NCBI GenBank assembly: GCA_963832875.1
Contig: CAWHWB010000005.1
Coordinates: 194,159-258,158, forward strand
Direction: 5' to 3'
DNA length: 64,000 nt
Origin: AP-15 sp963832875
Lineage (GTDB): Bacteria; Pseudomonadota; Alphaproteobacteria; ATCC43930; CGMCC-115725
This document shows positions 1 to 8,723 of the stretch, in pieces. Positions within the stretch are counted from its first letter, which is position 1, and each line of letters begins with the position of its first letter. A program made the position numbers and the translations under genes. The notes beneath the pieces are model-generated. The model was not told the DNA's origin. It saw only the letters and a list, made by a program, of their open reading frames with translations, and ran no database searches.

Positions 1-42
1 GACGAAATGCAACGGCCCGATGGTCAGCGGCAAGGCCCTCAT
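1..42 (-). CDS. murC: UDP-N-acetylmuramate--L-alanine ligase MurC, N-terminal fragment
   Basis: Only the first 14 codons are present; the gene runs off the left edge. The translation MRALPLTIGPLHFV is the characteristic start of alphaproteobacterial MurC, just ahead of its nucleotide-binding loop. MurC adds L-alanine to UDP-MurNAc in the cytoplasm, the first peptide step of peptidoglycan precursor synthesis. The ATG overlaps the murG stop as ATGA, so the two are probably translationally coupled. The position after murG is the standard dcw order, which supports the call despite the short length. Confidence 0.85.
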   Translation of the reverse strand, partial: MRALPLTIGPLHFV

Positions 43-1169
43 GCTGCCCGCCCCGCGCAGGCGTCGTCGGGGTGGAGCCCCAACGCCAACGCCGCCAAAT
101 GCCGGGCAGCGTCGCGCCGGCCGAAGGCGTGCGCGCGCTCTGCCGCGAGGGTCAGCGCGGCCCCGTCGCCGAGCAGGTCAATGAGGCGAGCCGCGAGGGT
201 ATCGGGACGCAGGTCGGCTTGCGCGATGACCCATCCGCCGCCAGCGGCGGCAAAGGCGCGGGCGTTGGCGGTCTGGTGGTCGTCGGTGGCGTATGGGTAA
301 GGGATCAGCAATACCGGCCGGCCGATCGCGGAGAGTTCGGCCACGGTCGAGGCGCCGGCGCGACAGATCGCCAGACATGCCCGCGTCAGCCGTTGCGGCA
401 CATCGGCAAAAAAGCTCTCGATCTCCGCGGCGATACCGGTTTGTGCGAAAGCCTCGGCCACAGCCCCGCGATCCTCGGGGCGCGCCTGCTGGCTCACCCT
501 GAGCACCGTGCGCAGGCTGGCCGGCAACGCGGCCAGGGCCGCCGGCACGATCTCGCTAAGAACGTGCGCACCCTGGCTGCCGCCGAGGATCAACAGCTCG
601 ATCGGGTGCCCTGGTGCCGGCGGCCGATAGGAGGGTTCGCCGATGGCGAGGATCGCCGGCCTGACCGGGTTCCCGGTGTGGACGGCACGCGCATGATCGG
701 CCGGGCGCAGACCGGCGGTCTCGGGAAAGCCGGTGGCGATCCGCCCGACCCGCGGCGCGAGCAGCCGGTTGGCGCGGCCGAGCACCGCATTCTGCTCGTG
801 CAGCGCAGTCGGCAGCCCTAGCGACGCCGCCGCCAGCATCGTCGGCACCGAGGGATAGCCGCCAAAGCCGATGACCGCCCGCGGCCTCAACCGGCGCAGC
901 AACCGGCGTGCCTGGACGGTCCCGGCCGCCAGCTCGGCCACGCCATGGGCAGCGCGCACCGGCCCGCCGCCGAGCCCGGCAGCACGCACCCGATGGATCT
1001 CGACGCCAGGAATGCGGCCGGAAAAGGCATCGGCCCGCGAATCGGTCAAGAGATGCACCGGCCGGCCGCGCGCGACGAGCTCGGCCGCGAGCGCCTCGGC
1101 CGGGAACAGGTGACCGCCGGTGCCGCCGGCGGCGAGCACGAAGGCCCCGCTGGTCGAGGCCGCGCTCAC
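39..1169 (-). CDS. murG: MurG, lipid II synthase (undecaprenyl-PP-MurNAc-pentapeptide GlcNAc transferase)
   Basis: This 376-residue GT28-family glycosyltransferase transfers GlcNAc from UDP-GlcNAc to lipid I, making lipid II on the cytoplasmic face of the membrane. Visible motifs are the glycine-rich GGTGGH loop (residues 15-20), HEQN (124-127), the second glycine loop GGSQGA (196-201) and a C-terminal GAST segment followed by IPYPYATDDHQ, which forms the donor site. Length fits the family. The reading frame stays open far upstream inside ftsW, but homology begins at the GTG at 1167-1169, which overlaps the ftsW stop as GTGA. It also overlaps murC as ATGA, so the three genes form a coupled unit. 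Confidence 0.97.
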   Translation of the reverse strand: MSAASTSGAFVLAAGGTGGHLFPAEALAAELVARGRPVHLLTDSRADAFSGRIPGVEIHRVRAAGLGGGPVRAAHGVAELAAGTVQARRLLRRLRPRAVIGFGGYPSVPTMLAAASLGLPTALHEQNAVLGRANRLLAPRVGRIATGFPETAGLRPADHARAVHTGNPVRPAILAIGEPSYRPPAPGHPIELLILGGSQGAHVLSEIVPAALAALPASLRTVLRVSQQARPEDRGAVAEAFAQTGIAAEIESFFADVPQRLTRACLAICRAGASTVAELSAIGRPVLLIPYPYATDDHQTANARAFAAAGGGWVIAQADLRPDTLAARLIDLLGDGAALTLAAERAHAFGRRDAARHLAALALGLHPDDACAGRAA

Positions 1170-2284
1170 AACGCGCTTCCCGCCAGCCGGCGGCGGGTCA
1201 GCGCCAGCACCATTCCCATCGCCAAACCAAGCGAGAGCATCGAAGAGCCGCCATAGGACAGAAAAGGCAAGGTCATTCCCTTGGTCGGCATCAAATGCAA
1301 GGTCGAGGCCATGTTGATGGCCGCCTGCAGCCCGAATTGGATCAACAGCCCGGTCGCCGAGAGCAGCACGAAGAGGCTGCCCTCCTGGCGCAGCCGCGAA
1401 AAGCCGCGCAGCACGACAAAGGCAAAAAGCCCGACGATCACAAGGCAGACGATCAGGCCCAGCTCCTCCCCGGCAACGGCGAAAACGAAATCGGCGTGCG
1501 CGTCGGGCAATACGTATTTGATCGTCCCCTCGCCTGGACCGCGCCCCCACAATCCCCCATTGGCGAACGCTTCGAGCGAACGATTGACCTGGTAACCGCC
1601 GCCGGCGACGGGTGCCAAAAAATGATCGACCCGGACCCTGACATGCGGCAGGCATTCGTATGCTGCGGCCATGGCGCCAACCCCGCCGAGGCCGAACAAG
1701 GCGAGCCAGTAGAGCGGTAGACCGGCCATGTAGAACTGCCCGAGCCACACCGCTGTCACCACCACCGCCATGCCGATATCCGGCTGCGCGATCAGCATGC
1801 CGACGATCAGCAGCAGCAGAGCCGCGGCGATCAGGTTGCCGGGAAAGCCGCGTCGCAGCTTCTGCTCTGAGAACAGCCAAGCCGCGACGACGGCGAAGCA
1901 GGGCTTGATGAATTCGGAAGGCTGCAACGCCACCAGCGGAAAATTGATCCACCGGCGCGCACCCTTGATTTCGGCGCCGACGACGAAGGTGAGCGCCAGC
2001 AGCACGAGGCCGATGCCGAAGCCGATAAAGGCGATACGGCGGACCGTCCGCGGCGTCTGCAGCGAAATAAGCCACATCGCCGCGATTGTCACCGGCAGCA
2101 GAGCCAGATAACGGGTCACGAAATGCATCCCGTCATAGCCGATCCGCTCGGCGACGGCCGGGCTCGCGGCCAAGCTCATGACCACGCCGAAGCCCATCAG
2201 GATGCCGAGCGCCGCCAGGCTCCAGCGGTCGACGGTCCACCACCAGCGCGCCACTGGGCTCTGATCGATGCGGGCGAACCTCAT
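1166..2284 (-). CDS. ftsW: FtsW, septal SEDS peptidoglycan polymerase
   Basis: FtsW polymerises lipid II at the septum together with FtsI. The product of about 372 residues is strongly hydrophobic with roughly ten membrane segments, begins with an alphaproteobacterial type N-terminus (RWWWTVDRW), and carries SEDS landmarks such as the QPSEF segment and a late LPFLSYGGSS. I chose the ATG at 2284 because an AAGGA lies about nine bases upstream and the N-terminus matches the family. An in-frame ATG at 2338 would add 18 residues. The upstream neighbour is mraY, not murD; only 80 bases separate mraY from the longer ftsW start. The stop overlaps murG as GTGA. Confidence 0.95.
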   Translation of the reverse strand: MRFARIDQSPVARWWWTVDRWSLAALGILMGFGVVMSLAASPAVAERIGYDGMHFVTRYLALLPVTIAAMWLISLQTPRTVRRIAFIGFGIGLVLLALTFVVGAEIKGARRWINFPLVALQPSEFIKPCFAVVAAWLFSEQKLRRGFPGNLIAAALLLLIVGMLIAQPDIGMAVVVTAVWLGQFYMAGLPLYWLALFGLGGVGAMAAAYECLPHVRVRVDHFLAPVAGGGYQVNRSLEAFANGGLWGRGPGEGTIKYVLPDAHADFVFAVAGEELGLIVCLVIVGLFAFVVLRGFSRLRQEGSLFVLLSATGLLIQFGLQAAINMASTLHLMPTKGMTLPFLSYGGSSMLSLGLAMGMVLALTRRRLAGSAL

Positions 2285-2418
2285 CAGGATCGGTCCTTGC
2301 CCCCAGGTCGGGGTTCGCTGCTCGGCGTAGTCGCCCATCCCTGGTCGCTATGCCACATATAGCTCATTTTAAAGAGCCGGGCTACCAACCGTATGATCCG
2401 GTCGTCGGTCACCGCCGA

Positions 2419-3507
2419 TCACCGCAGCTTTAAGGTGGCGAGCCCGGCGATCGCCAGGATCGAGGCGATGATCCAGAACCGGATGACGATCGTCGGCTCC
2501 TGCCAGCCCTTCTGCTCGAAATGATGGTGCAGCGGCGCCATCCGGAAAACGCGGCGCCCGGTGATCTTGAAACTGGCGACCTGGACTATCACCGACGCCG
2601 CCTCGAGCACGAAGAGCCCGCCGATGATGGCGAGCACCAGCTCGTGCTTGGTAACGACGCTGATGGTCCCGAGCGCGCCGCCGATCGACAGCGACCCGGT
2701 GTCGCCCATGAAGACCATCGCCGGCGGCGCGTTGAACCAGAGGAAACCGAGGCTGGCCCCGACCATCGCCCCGCAAAACACGGTCAGCTCGCCGGCCCCG
2801 GGAACATGGTGGAGCTGCAGGTAGTTAGCGAAGATCGCGTTGCCGACGAAGTAGGCGATCAAGGCGAAGCACCCGGCCGCGATCATCGCCGGTACGATCG
2901 CGAGGCCATCGAGACCGTCGGTCAGGTTGACCGCATTCGACGCGCCGACCACGACGAGCACGCCGAACGGCACAAATAGCCCGTCGAGGTCGATCAGCAC
3001 GTTTTTGAAAAACGGCACGGCGAGGGTGTTCGCCAGCGGCGCCGGGGTCACATGGCCGAGAGCGATGCAGGCGAGCGCCCCGACCCCGATCTCGAGCACG
3101 ATCTTGGTCCACCCGGACAGCCCGCGATGCGAATTGCTGGTTAGCTTTTTATAGTCGTCAAAAAAGCCGATCAGCCCGAACCCGACGGTTACCAGCAGCA
3201 CGATCCAGACATAGGGGTTGGTCAGGTCCGCCCACAGCAGCGTCGCGGCGGTCACGGCCAGCAGGATCAGGAAGCCGCCCATCGTCGGCGTCCCCTTTTT
3301 GCGGACCAGATGCCCTTCGGGCCCGTCGAGGCGAATCGGCTGGCCGTTGATTTGCTTGGAGCGCAGCCAGGCAATGATCGGCCGGCCGAAAACAAAGCTG
3401 ATCAGGAGCGCGGTGACGACCGCTCCTCCCGAACGAAACGTGATGTAGCGGAACAGGTTGAAGGCTTGGAACTGATCCGCGAACGGATAAAGCAGCCGGT
3501 AAAGCAC
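2419..3507 (-). CDS. mraY: MraY, phospho-MurNAc-pentapeptide transferase
   Basis: MraY transfers phospho-MurNAc-pentapeptide from UDP to undecaprenyl phosphate, giving lipid I at the inner membrane. The 362-residue protein has about ten membrane helices, an early GTPTMGG loop, the conserved NLTDGLDGLA stretch, VFMGDTGSL, and a histidine cluster in APLHHHFE near the C-terminus, all family signatures. Length is standard. The start MLYRLLYPFAD is the usual one. It follows murF by 3 bases, so it belongs to the same transcript. In most alphaproteobacteria murD comes next; here it is absent. Confidence 0.97.
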   Translation of the reverse strand: MLYRLLYPFADQFQAFNLFRYITFRSGGAVVTALLISFVFGRPIIAWLRSKQINGQPIRLDGPEGHLVRKKGTPTMGGFLILLAVTAATLLWADLTNPYVWIVLLVTVGFGLIGFFDDYKKLTSNSHRGLSGWTKIVLEIGVGALACIALGHVTPAPLANTLAVPFFKNVLIDLDGLFVPFGVLVVVGASNAVNLTDGLDGLAIVPAMIAAGCFALIAYFVGNAIFANYLQLHHVPGAGELTVFCGAMVGASLGFLWFNAPPAMVFMGDTGSLSIGGALGTISVVTKHELVLAIIGGLFVLEAASVIVQVASFKITGRRVFRMAPLHHHFEQKGWQEPTIVIRFWIIASILAIAGLATLKLR

Positions 3508-3510
3508 GGA

Positions 3511-4917
3511 TCAGGTCTCGCAGCTGGCCAATTCGGCGATCAGCCGCTCGACGATGCGATCGACATGAACGCCGTAGGAGCCTTTGACCGACACGACGTC
3601 ACCGGGTCTAAGGAAACTTAAGAGCGCAGGGATAGCTTGAACGGCTGACCGCCACAACCCGCCTCGGATCGCTGCCGGCAATGCCTCGTCGAGCGCCGCC
3701 ACCGCGACGCCGACCAGGAAGACGCGATCGACCGCGGCCGCGGCCAACGGCGCGGCCAACTCACGGTGGAGGCGCTCGCCCGCAACGCCGAGCTCGAGCA
3801 TGTCGCCGAGCACCGCCACCCGGCGGCCGCCGACGCCGGGTGGCGTGTCGCCCAGCACCGCGAGCGCCGCGGTCATCGCCGCAGGGCTGGCGTTGTAGCT
3901 CTCGTCGATCAGGGTCAGGATCCCGCCGCGCCAGCGGAGCTTGTGGCAACGACCCCGGCCGGGCATGGCTTCGACGCGCGAAAGCGCCTCGGCCGCGCGG
4001 CTCGGATCACAGCCAGCCGCGGTCGCGGCGGCGAGCACCGCGAGCGCGTTCATGACCCAATGCCGTCCGGGCGCCCCCAAACGGAAGCGCAGCTCGAAGC
4101 CGTCGATCGCGGCATCGACCGTGCTGCCGCGCGGCTCCAGGACGCAATCGATCAGCCGGACCCTGGCCCCGGGATCGGTGCCGAAAGCGATCACTTCGGC
4201 GACGCCGGCACGCTCTGCGGCCACCTCCAGGCGCGGATAATGCGGATTATCACGGTTGAGTACGGCGACCCCGCCGGGTTCGAGCCCGAGAAAGATCTCG
4301 GCCTTCGCGTCGGCGATCGCCTCGACCGAGCCGAAGAAGCCGAGATGGGACGCCTCGACCGTGGTGATCACCGCGATATGCGGACGCACCAGATGGGCGA
4401 GCGCGGCGATCTCGCCGGGATGGTTCATGCCCAGCTCAAAGACCCCGTAAGCCGAGTCCGGCGGCATTCGGGCGAGCGACAGCGGAACGCCCCAGTGATT
4501 GTTGAAGCTGGCGGCGGAGGCGAAAGCCGGGCCACAGGCGTCGAGCGCCAACCGCAGCGCCTCTTTGGTCCCGGTCTTGCCGACGCTCCCGGTCACCGCG
4601 ATGATCCGCGCGCCGCTGCGGGCGCGGCCAAATTTGCCGAGGGCGACAAGCCCGGCCAGCGTGTCTCCGACCTGAAGCAACGATGCCTCTGTCGGCAGCC
4701 CTGGGACGTTGCGATCGACCATCGCCGCGGCCGCACCTTTCCTGAGCGCCGTCGCGACAAAATCGTGGCCGTCATGGTTGGGGCCGCGCAGCGCGACGAA
4801 TAGGTCGCCCGCCGCGAGGGAACGAGAATCGATCGACACACCCGCAGCCGTCCACCCGGCGCAGCCGGTGCCGCCGGTCGCGCGCGCTGCGTCGGCGCCA
4901 GTCCACAATGGCGTCAT
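3511..4917 (-). CDS. murF: MurF, UDP-MurNAc-tripeptide--D-Ala-D-Ala ligase
   Basis: MurF completes the cytoplasmic pentapeptide by adding D-alanyl-D-alanine with ATP hydrolysis. The 468-residue product has the three-domain Mur ligase layout: an N-terminal uridine-binding part with SIDSRSLAAGDLF, a P-loop GSVGKTGTK at about residues 110-118, a central ATPase with FELGMNHPGE, and a C-terminal domain with DESYNASP. The start ATG overlaps the murE stop as ATGA, which supports translational coupling. Nothing in the sequence is unusual for the family. Confidence 0.96.
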   Translation of the reverse strand: MTPLWTGADAARATGGTGCAGWTAAGVSIDSRSLAAGDLFVALRGPNHDGHDFVATALRKGAAAAMVDRNVPGLPTEASLLQVGDTLAGLVALGKFGRARSGARIIAVTGSVGKTGTKEALRLALDACGPAFASAASFNNHWGVPLSLARMPPDSAYGVFELGMNHPGEIAALAHLVRPHIAVITTVEASHLGFFGSVEAIADAKAEIFLGLEPGGVAVLNRDNPHYPRLEVAAERAGVAEVIAFGTDPGARVRLIDCVLEPRGSTVDAAIDGFELRFRLGAPGRHWVMNALAVLAAATAAGCDPSRAAEALSRVEAMPGRGRCHKLRWRGGILTLIDESYNASPAAMTAALAVLGDTPPGVGGRRVAVLGDMLELGVAGERLHRELAAPLAAAAVDRVFLVGVAVAALDEALPAAIRGGLWRSAVQAIPALLSFLRPGDVVSVKGSYGVHVDRIVERLIAELASCET

Positions 4918-6416
4918 CTGTCCGCCCGCCGAACGCGCGGCCGTCGGCGATGCTCGACGATCTCGCGAGCGATTTCAGCGTCATCGAAGGGGAGCGTCTC
5001 GCCGCCGACGATCTGGCCGGCTTCGTGGCCCTTGCCGGCGATCAGCAACAGGTCGCCGGGACCGAGATCGGCGATGGCACTCTCGATCGCGCAGCGTCGA
5101 TCGCCGATTTCGACAGCACCTGGAGCCGCGCTCAGGATCGCGCGGCGGATAGCGGCCGGGTCTTCGCCGCGCGGATTGTCGTCGGTCACGTAAACCCGGT
5201 CGGCGGCCTGCGTTGCCACGCGCCCCATCAGCGGGCGCTTTCCAGGGTCGCGGTCGCCGCCGCAGCCGAAAATCACGATGAGCCGTCCCAGCACGTGCTG
5301 GCGCAATGCCCCGAGCACGGTCGCGAGCGCGTCGGGAGTGTGGGCGTAATCGACGACGATCGGGGCGCGCCCCTCGCCCTCGGCGACGAATTCGAGCCGG
5401 CCCGGAACCCCGGTCAGCCACGCCAGCGAGGCGATCGCGGCCGCCGCCGGCACGCCGGTCGCAATCGCCAGCCCGGCCGCGCACAGCGCGTTGATCGCCT
5501 GGAACTCGCCTAGCAGGGGAAACATGAACTCGTGTCGTTGCCCGAAAACCTCGAGCACGAGGTCCTGCCCGCCGGGTCGCGCCCGGGCCGCGACCAGCCC
5601 CAGTTCTGCCGCCGCATCGGCGCCATAGCCGAGAACCGGATGGCCGTGGTCGCGGCACAGCGCCGCCAGCCGTGGGAATTCGCCGCTGCCGCGGTTGAGG
5701 ACCGCGGGTCCGCCCGGCGTCAGCAGCGCCGTAAACAGCCGCTCCTTGGCGGCGCGGTAATCCGCCATGCCCCGGTGATAGTCGAGGTGATCGCGGGTCA
5801 AATTCGTAAAGGCCGCAGCGGCGACCGAAAGCCCATCGAGACGGAATTGCGCGAGACCGTGGCTCGACGCCTCGACCGCAACATGGTCGATCCGTTGGGC
5901 GCAGAGCGCCGCGAGATCGCGCTGCAAGGCCACCGGGTCGGGGGTCGTCAGCGCGCCCGAGCGGCGTCCGGCCGGCGTCACCAGCCCGAGGGTGCCGAGG
6001 CTCGCGGCAGGATGACCAGCGGCCGTCCAGATCTCACGGGTGAAATGGACGACCGAGGTCTTGCCGTTGGTCCCGGTCACCGCGGCAATGGTGGGCGGCT
6101 GCCGTCCGTAAAATCGGGCTGCCAGAAGTGCCAGCCGGCGACACGGATTGGGGTCGGCGACGATCGCGACGCGGGCGCGAGCCTCCGGCGAAAGGCCGAG
6201 GGAAGCCGCGTCGTCGGTCAGGATCGCAACCGCGCCACGCGCCGCGGCCTCGGCGGCGAAGGCCCGCCCATCGCTCCGTGTGCCGATCAGGGCGGCGAAC
6301 AGAAAACCTGGAAGAACCGCGCGCGAATCGGCGGTGAGCCCAATAATTTCCGGGTCGCCCCGCGAGCCGGCACCCGGGGGGCGACCGGTGATGTCGATCA
6401 GCTCAGTAAGCTTCAA
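4914..6416 (-). CDS. murE: MurE, UDP-MurNAc-dipeptide--meso-diaminopimelate ligase
   Basis: MurE adds the third amino acid to the muropeptide. The 500-residue protein shows the P-loop TGTNGKTSV near residue 115 and a DNPRGED motif in the C-terminal domain. DNPR is the known signature of enzymes that choose meso-diaminopimelate over lysine, so the wall should be the DAP type expected of a Gram-negative. It overlaps ftsI by 14 bases upstream and murF by 4 downstream. lysA, which consumes meso-DAP, is at 40.4 kb in this window. Confidence 0.96.
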   Translation of the reverse strand: MKLTELIDITGRPPGAGSRGDPEIIGLTADSRAVLPGFLFAALIGTRSDGRAFAAEAAARGAVAILTDDAASLGLSPEARARVAIVADPNPCRRLALLAARFYGRQPPTIAAVTGTNGKTSVVHFTREIWTAAGHPAASLGTLGLVTPAGRRSGALTTPDPVALQRDLAALCAQRIDHVAVEASSHGLAQFRLDGLSVAAAAFTNLTRDHLDYHRGMADYRAAKERLFTALLTPGGPAVLNRGSGEFPRLAALCRDHGHPVLGYGADAAAELGLVAARARPGGQDLVLEVFGQRHEFMFPLLGEFQAINALCAAGLAIATGVPAAAAIASLAWLTGVPGRLEFVAEGEGRAPIVVDYAHTPDALATVLGALRQHVLGRLIVIFGCGGDRDPGKRPLMGRVATQAADRVYVTDDNPRGEDPAAIRRAILSAAPGAVEIGDRRCAIESAIADLGPGDLLLIAGKGHEAGQIVGGETLPFDDAEIAREIVEHRRRPRVRRADR

Positions 6417-8184
6417 TCCGCTTACCTTGGAGGCTCGCGGGCATTAATGCCTCGGCGATCGCGGGCGAGGATTCGTCAACCGGCTGCACACCGAGCAGCG
6501 GGGCGATGCGCACGATGGTGCGGCCGACCGCCGGGGCCGCGGTCCAACCGGCGGTGGCGAAACCGTAGCTCGCCTTGGTGCCGTGCGGATCATTAAGCAT
6601 CACCAGGACCAAATATTTGGGGGCGGTCATCGGGAAGACCCCGACAAAGCTCGATCGCACCCGGTCGCTGGAATAGCGGCCGCCGACGACCAGGTTGGCG
6701 GTGCCGGTTTTGCCGCCGACGACATAGCCGGGCGCTTTGACCATCATGCCGGTCCCGTACTCGACGACCAGTCGCATCAGCTTGCGCATGTGCTCCGAGG
6801 TTTCCGCCGAAATCACCTGCCGGCCCTGCGGCGCATCGCCCGGCGGCAGTTTGACCAGCGTCGCCGGCCGAAGGACCCCGCCATTGACCAGCGCCGAGGC
6901 CGCGCTCGCGAGCTGCAACGGGGTCTCGGAAATGCCGTGGCCAAAGCCGATGGTCATGACGTTGACCTCGCGCCAGTGCGCCGGATCTGGAAAGTGAGGC
7001 CGGCCGATCTCCTTCAGCTCGAGGGCCGGCGAGGTCAGCAGCCCGAAGCGGCGCAGATATTCCTGCTGCCGCGCGGCGCCAACCGCAAGCGCGATCTTGG
7101 CCTCGCCAATATTCGACGAATACATCAGGATTTCCGGCACGCTGAGCGGCCGATGCTTACCATGGTAGTCGGCGATCGTGAATCGCCCGATATGGATCGG
7201 ATGGGTCGCGTCGAACACCCCGGTCATCGTCGTGGCACCAAAGTCGAGCGCCATCGCCGTGGTGAAGATCTTGAACATCGAGCCGATCTCGTAGTCGCCG
7301 AGCGTGACCCGGTTGAACATCCGCTGGGACGCCGGAATATCCGGATGGTTCGGGTCCCGCATGTTGGGATGATTGGGATCGAAATCCGGTAACGACACCA
7401 TCGCCAGCACTTCGCCGGTATTAACGTTCATGATCAGCCCGGCACCGTCTCTGGCGGTGAAGTCGTCGATTACACGCTGCAGTTCTTCGTGCAGGATATA
7501 TTGCAGGCGCAGGTCGATCGACAGCTGCAGCGGCTCTTGTCGGCCGCGCAACTGATCGTCGAGGCCGCGCTCGATCCCGGCCTGGCCATTGTCGTCGATC
7601 CCGGTATAGCCGACCACATGTGACAAGAGATTGCCATAGGGATAGACGCGTCGCTCCTCGCGTTCGAATTGCAGTCCCGGTATGCCGAGCTGGTTGACCG
7701 CATATTCCTCGTCGGGTGACAGATGGCGCTTGACCCAGACGAAGCCCTTCTTCGAGGTCAGCTTGGCAAAGAGTTCGGTGCGATCGAGACCCGGCAGCGC
7801 GGCGGCGAGCTTGCGGGTGACCTCGGCCGGGTCGACGATCTGCCGCGGATCGGCATAGAGCGAAGGGCTTTCGAGCGTCGTTGCCAGCAGCTTGCCGTTG
7901 CGATCGACAATATCGGCTCGACCCGGCGGTGGCGGCGGCACCGGGTGAAACCGAGCGATTTTCGGCACGGCGATGTTGCCCGGCAGCAAGGTGACCTGGA
8001 CGAGCCGCATCGCAACGCCGGCAAACATCACGAGAAACACGATACTTACGGCTGACAGCCGGTGACGGCAGCTGTCGAGCGCTCGCTTCGCCGGGCCGTC
8101 GGGAACCACAGGGGTGCAGGGCGGCGGTTTGAAATGCCGCGGCCGGCATGGGTTGTCGTCGAATTGGCGGACCGCGCTCATCAC
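6403..8184 (-). CDS. ftsI: FtsI (PBP3), septal peptidoglycan transpeptidase
   Basis: FtsI is the class B penicillin-binding protein that cross-links septal peptidoglycan in the periplasm. The 593 residues comprise a short cytoplasmic tail, one membrane anchor near residues 45-65 (SIVFLVMFAGVAM), a dimerisation domain, and a transpeptidase domain. The catalytic motifs are all present: SxxK in GSMFKIF, SxN in YSSNIG and KTG in GGKTGTAN. The start overlaps the ftsL-like stop as ATGA. Length and domain order are typical. Confidence 0.97.
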   Translation of the reverse strand: MMSAVRQFDDNPCRPRHFKPPPCTPVVPDGPAKRALDSCRHRLSAVSIVFLVMFAGVAMRLVQVTLLPGNIAVPKIARFHPVPPPPPGRADIVDRNGKLLATTLESPSLYADPRQIVDPAEVTRKLAAALPGLDRTELFAKLTSKKGFVWVKRHLSPDEEYAVNQLGIPGLQFEREERRVYPYGNLLSHVVGYTGIDDNGQAGIERGLDDQLRGRQEPLQLSIDLRLQYILHEELQRVIDDFTARDGAGLIMNVNTGEVLAMVSLPDFDPNHPNMRDPNHPDIPASQRMFNRVTLGDYEIGSMFKIFTTAMALDFGATTMTGVFDATHPIHIGRFTIADYHGKHRPLSVPEILMYSSNIGEAKIALAVGAARQQEYLRRFGLLTSPALELKEIGRPHFPDPAHWREVNVMTIGFGHGISETPLQLASAASALVNGGVLRPATLVKLPPGDAPQGRQVISAETSEHMRKLMRLVVEYGTGMMVKAPGYVVGGKTGTANLVVGGRYSSDRVRSSFVGVFPMTAPKYLVLVMLNDPHGTKASYGFATAGWTAAPAVGRTIVRIAPLLGVQPVDESSPAIAEALMPASLQGKRIEAY

Positions 8185-8723
8185 CGATTCTCCGCGATCA
8201 GCGCGATCAATGCGTCGAGCGATTTTGCCCGGCGGAGCGGCTTCGGCCTGATCGTGAGCGGAGGCTTGGCCGGCTCGGACGCCGCCAACGGAACTTCGAG
8301 CGCGGCTGTCACGACGGGGGCCGCATTCCCTGCCGGCGGGATTGGCGCCATCGGCCGGTTGGGTAACGGCTGGCTGGCGGAATGCAAGACCGAGTCCGGT
8401 AGCGGAACGTCGGCGGCGACAGTTTCAACCGGCGATGACGGCACTGGGCGCATCGGGATCTCGGTGACGCTCGAACGAAGCTGCTTGGTGGTGATCGGCG
8501 CCAGCGACAGATAGCGCTGGTTCATCTGGGCGAGCGCATCCGGCCGGCTCAAATAGGCCCATTCCGCGTCGAGAGCGCGGACCTCGTGCTCGGCTTGGCC
8601 CGCCCGTTTGGCTGTTTGGGCGAACTGGTCGGCAAGCGCCTGGACCTCGTATTTGACCGCGAACATGGCAAACCCGGTTGCCGATACCAAAATCAGCCAA
8701 AACAGGGTGGAGAGCCTGATCAT
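8181..8723 (-). CDS. ftsL: FtsL-like division protein
   Basis: This 180-residue protein sits exactly where ftsL lies, between rsmH and ftsI. It has one N-terminal membrane segment (about residues 5-22), then a coiled-coil stretch rich in A, E and R through about residue 65, and a conserved-looking segment with YLSRPDALAQMNQRYLSLAP, as in alphaproteobacterial FtsL. FtsL joins FtsB and FtsQ in the divisome and activates FtsW-FtsI. The long proline- and alanine-rich tail (residues 85-165) is poorly conserved and longer than in E. coli FtsL (121 aa). Both ends overlap neighbours as ATGA. The call leans on position plus topology, since FtsL diverges strongly. Confidence 0.85.
   Translation of the reverse strand: MIRLSTLFWLILVSATGFAMFAVKYEVQALADQFAQTAKRAGQAEHEVRALDAEWAYLSRPDALAQMNQRYLSLAPITTKQLRSSVTEIPMRPVPSSPVETVAADVPLPDSVLHSASQPLPNRPMAPIPPAGNAAPVVTAALEVPLAASEPAKPPLTIRPKPLRRAKSLDALIALIAENR

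Noticed and set aside
39..2075. A 678-residue minus-strand frame that could be read as a long MurG
   Set aside because: Residues upstream of the GTG at 1169 are ftsW read in another frame; homology to MurG starts only there.
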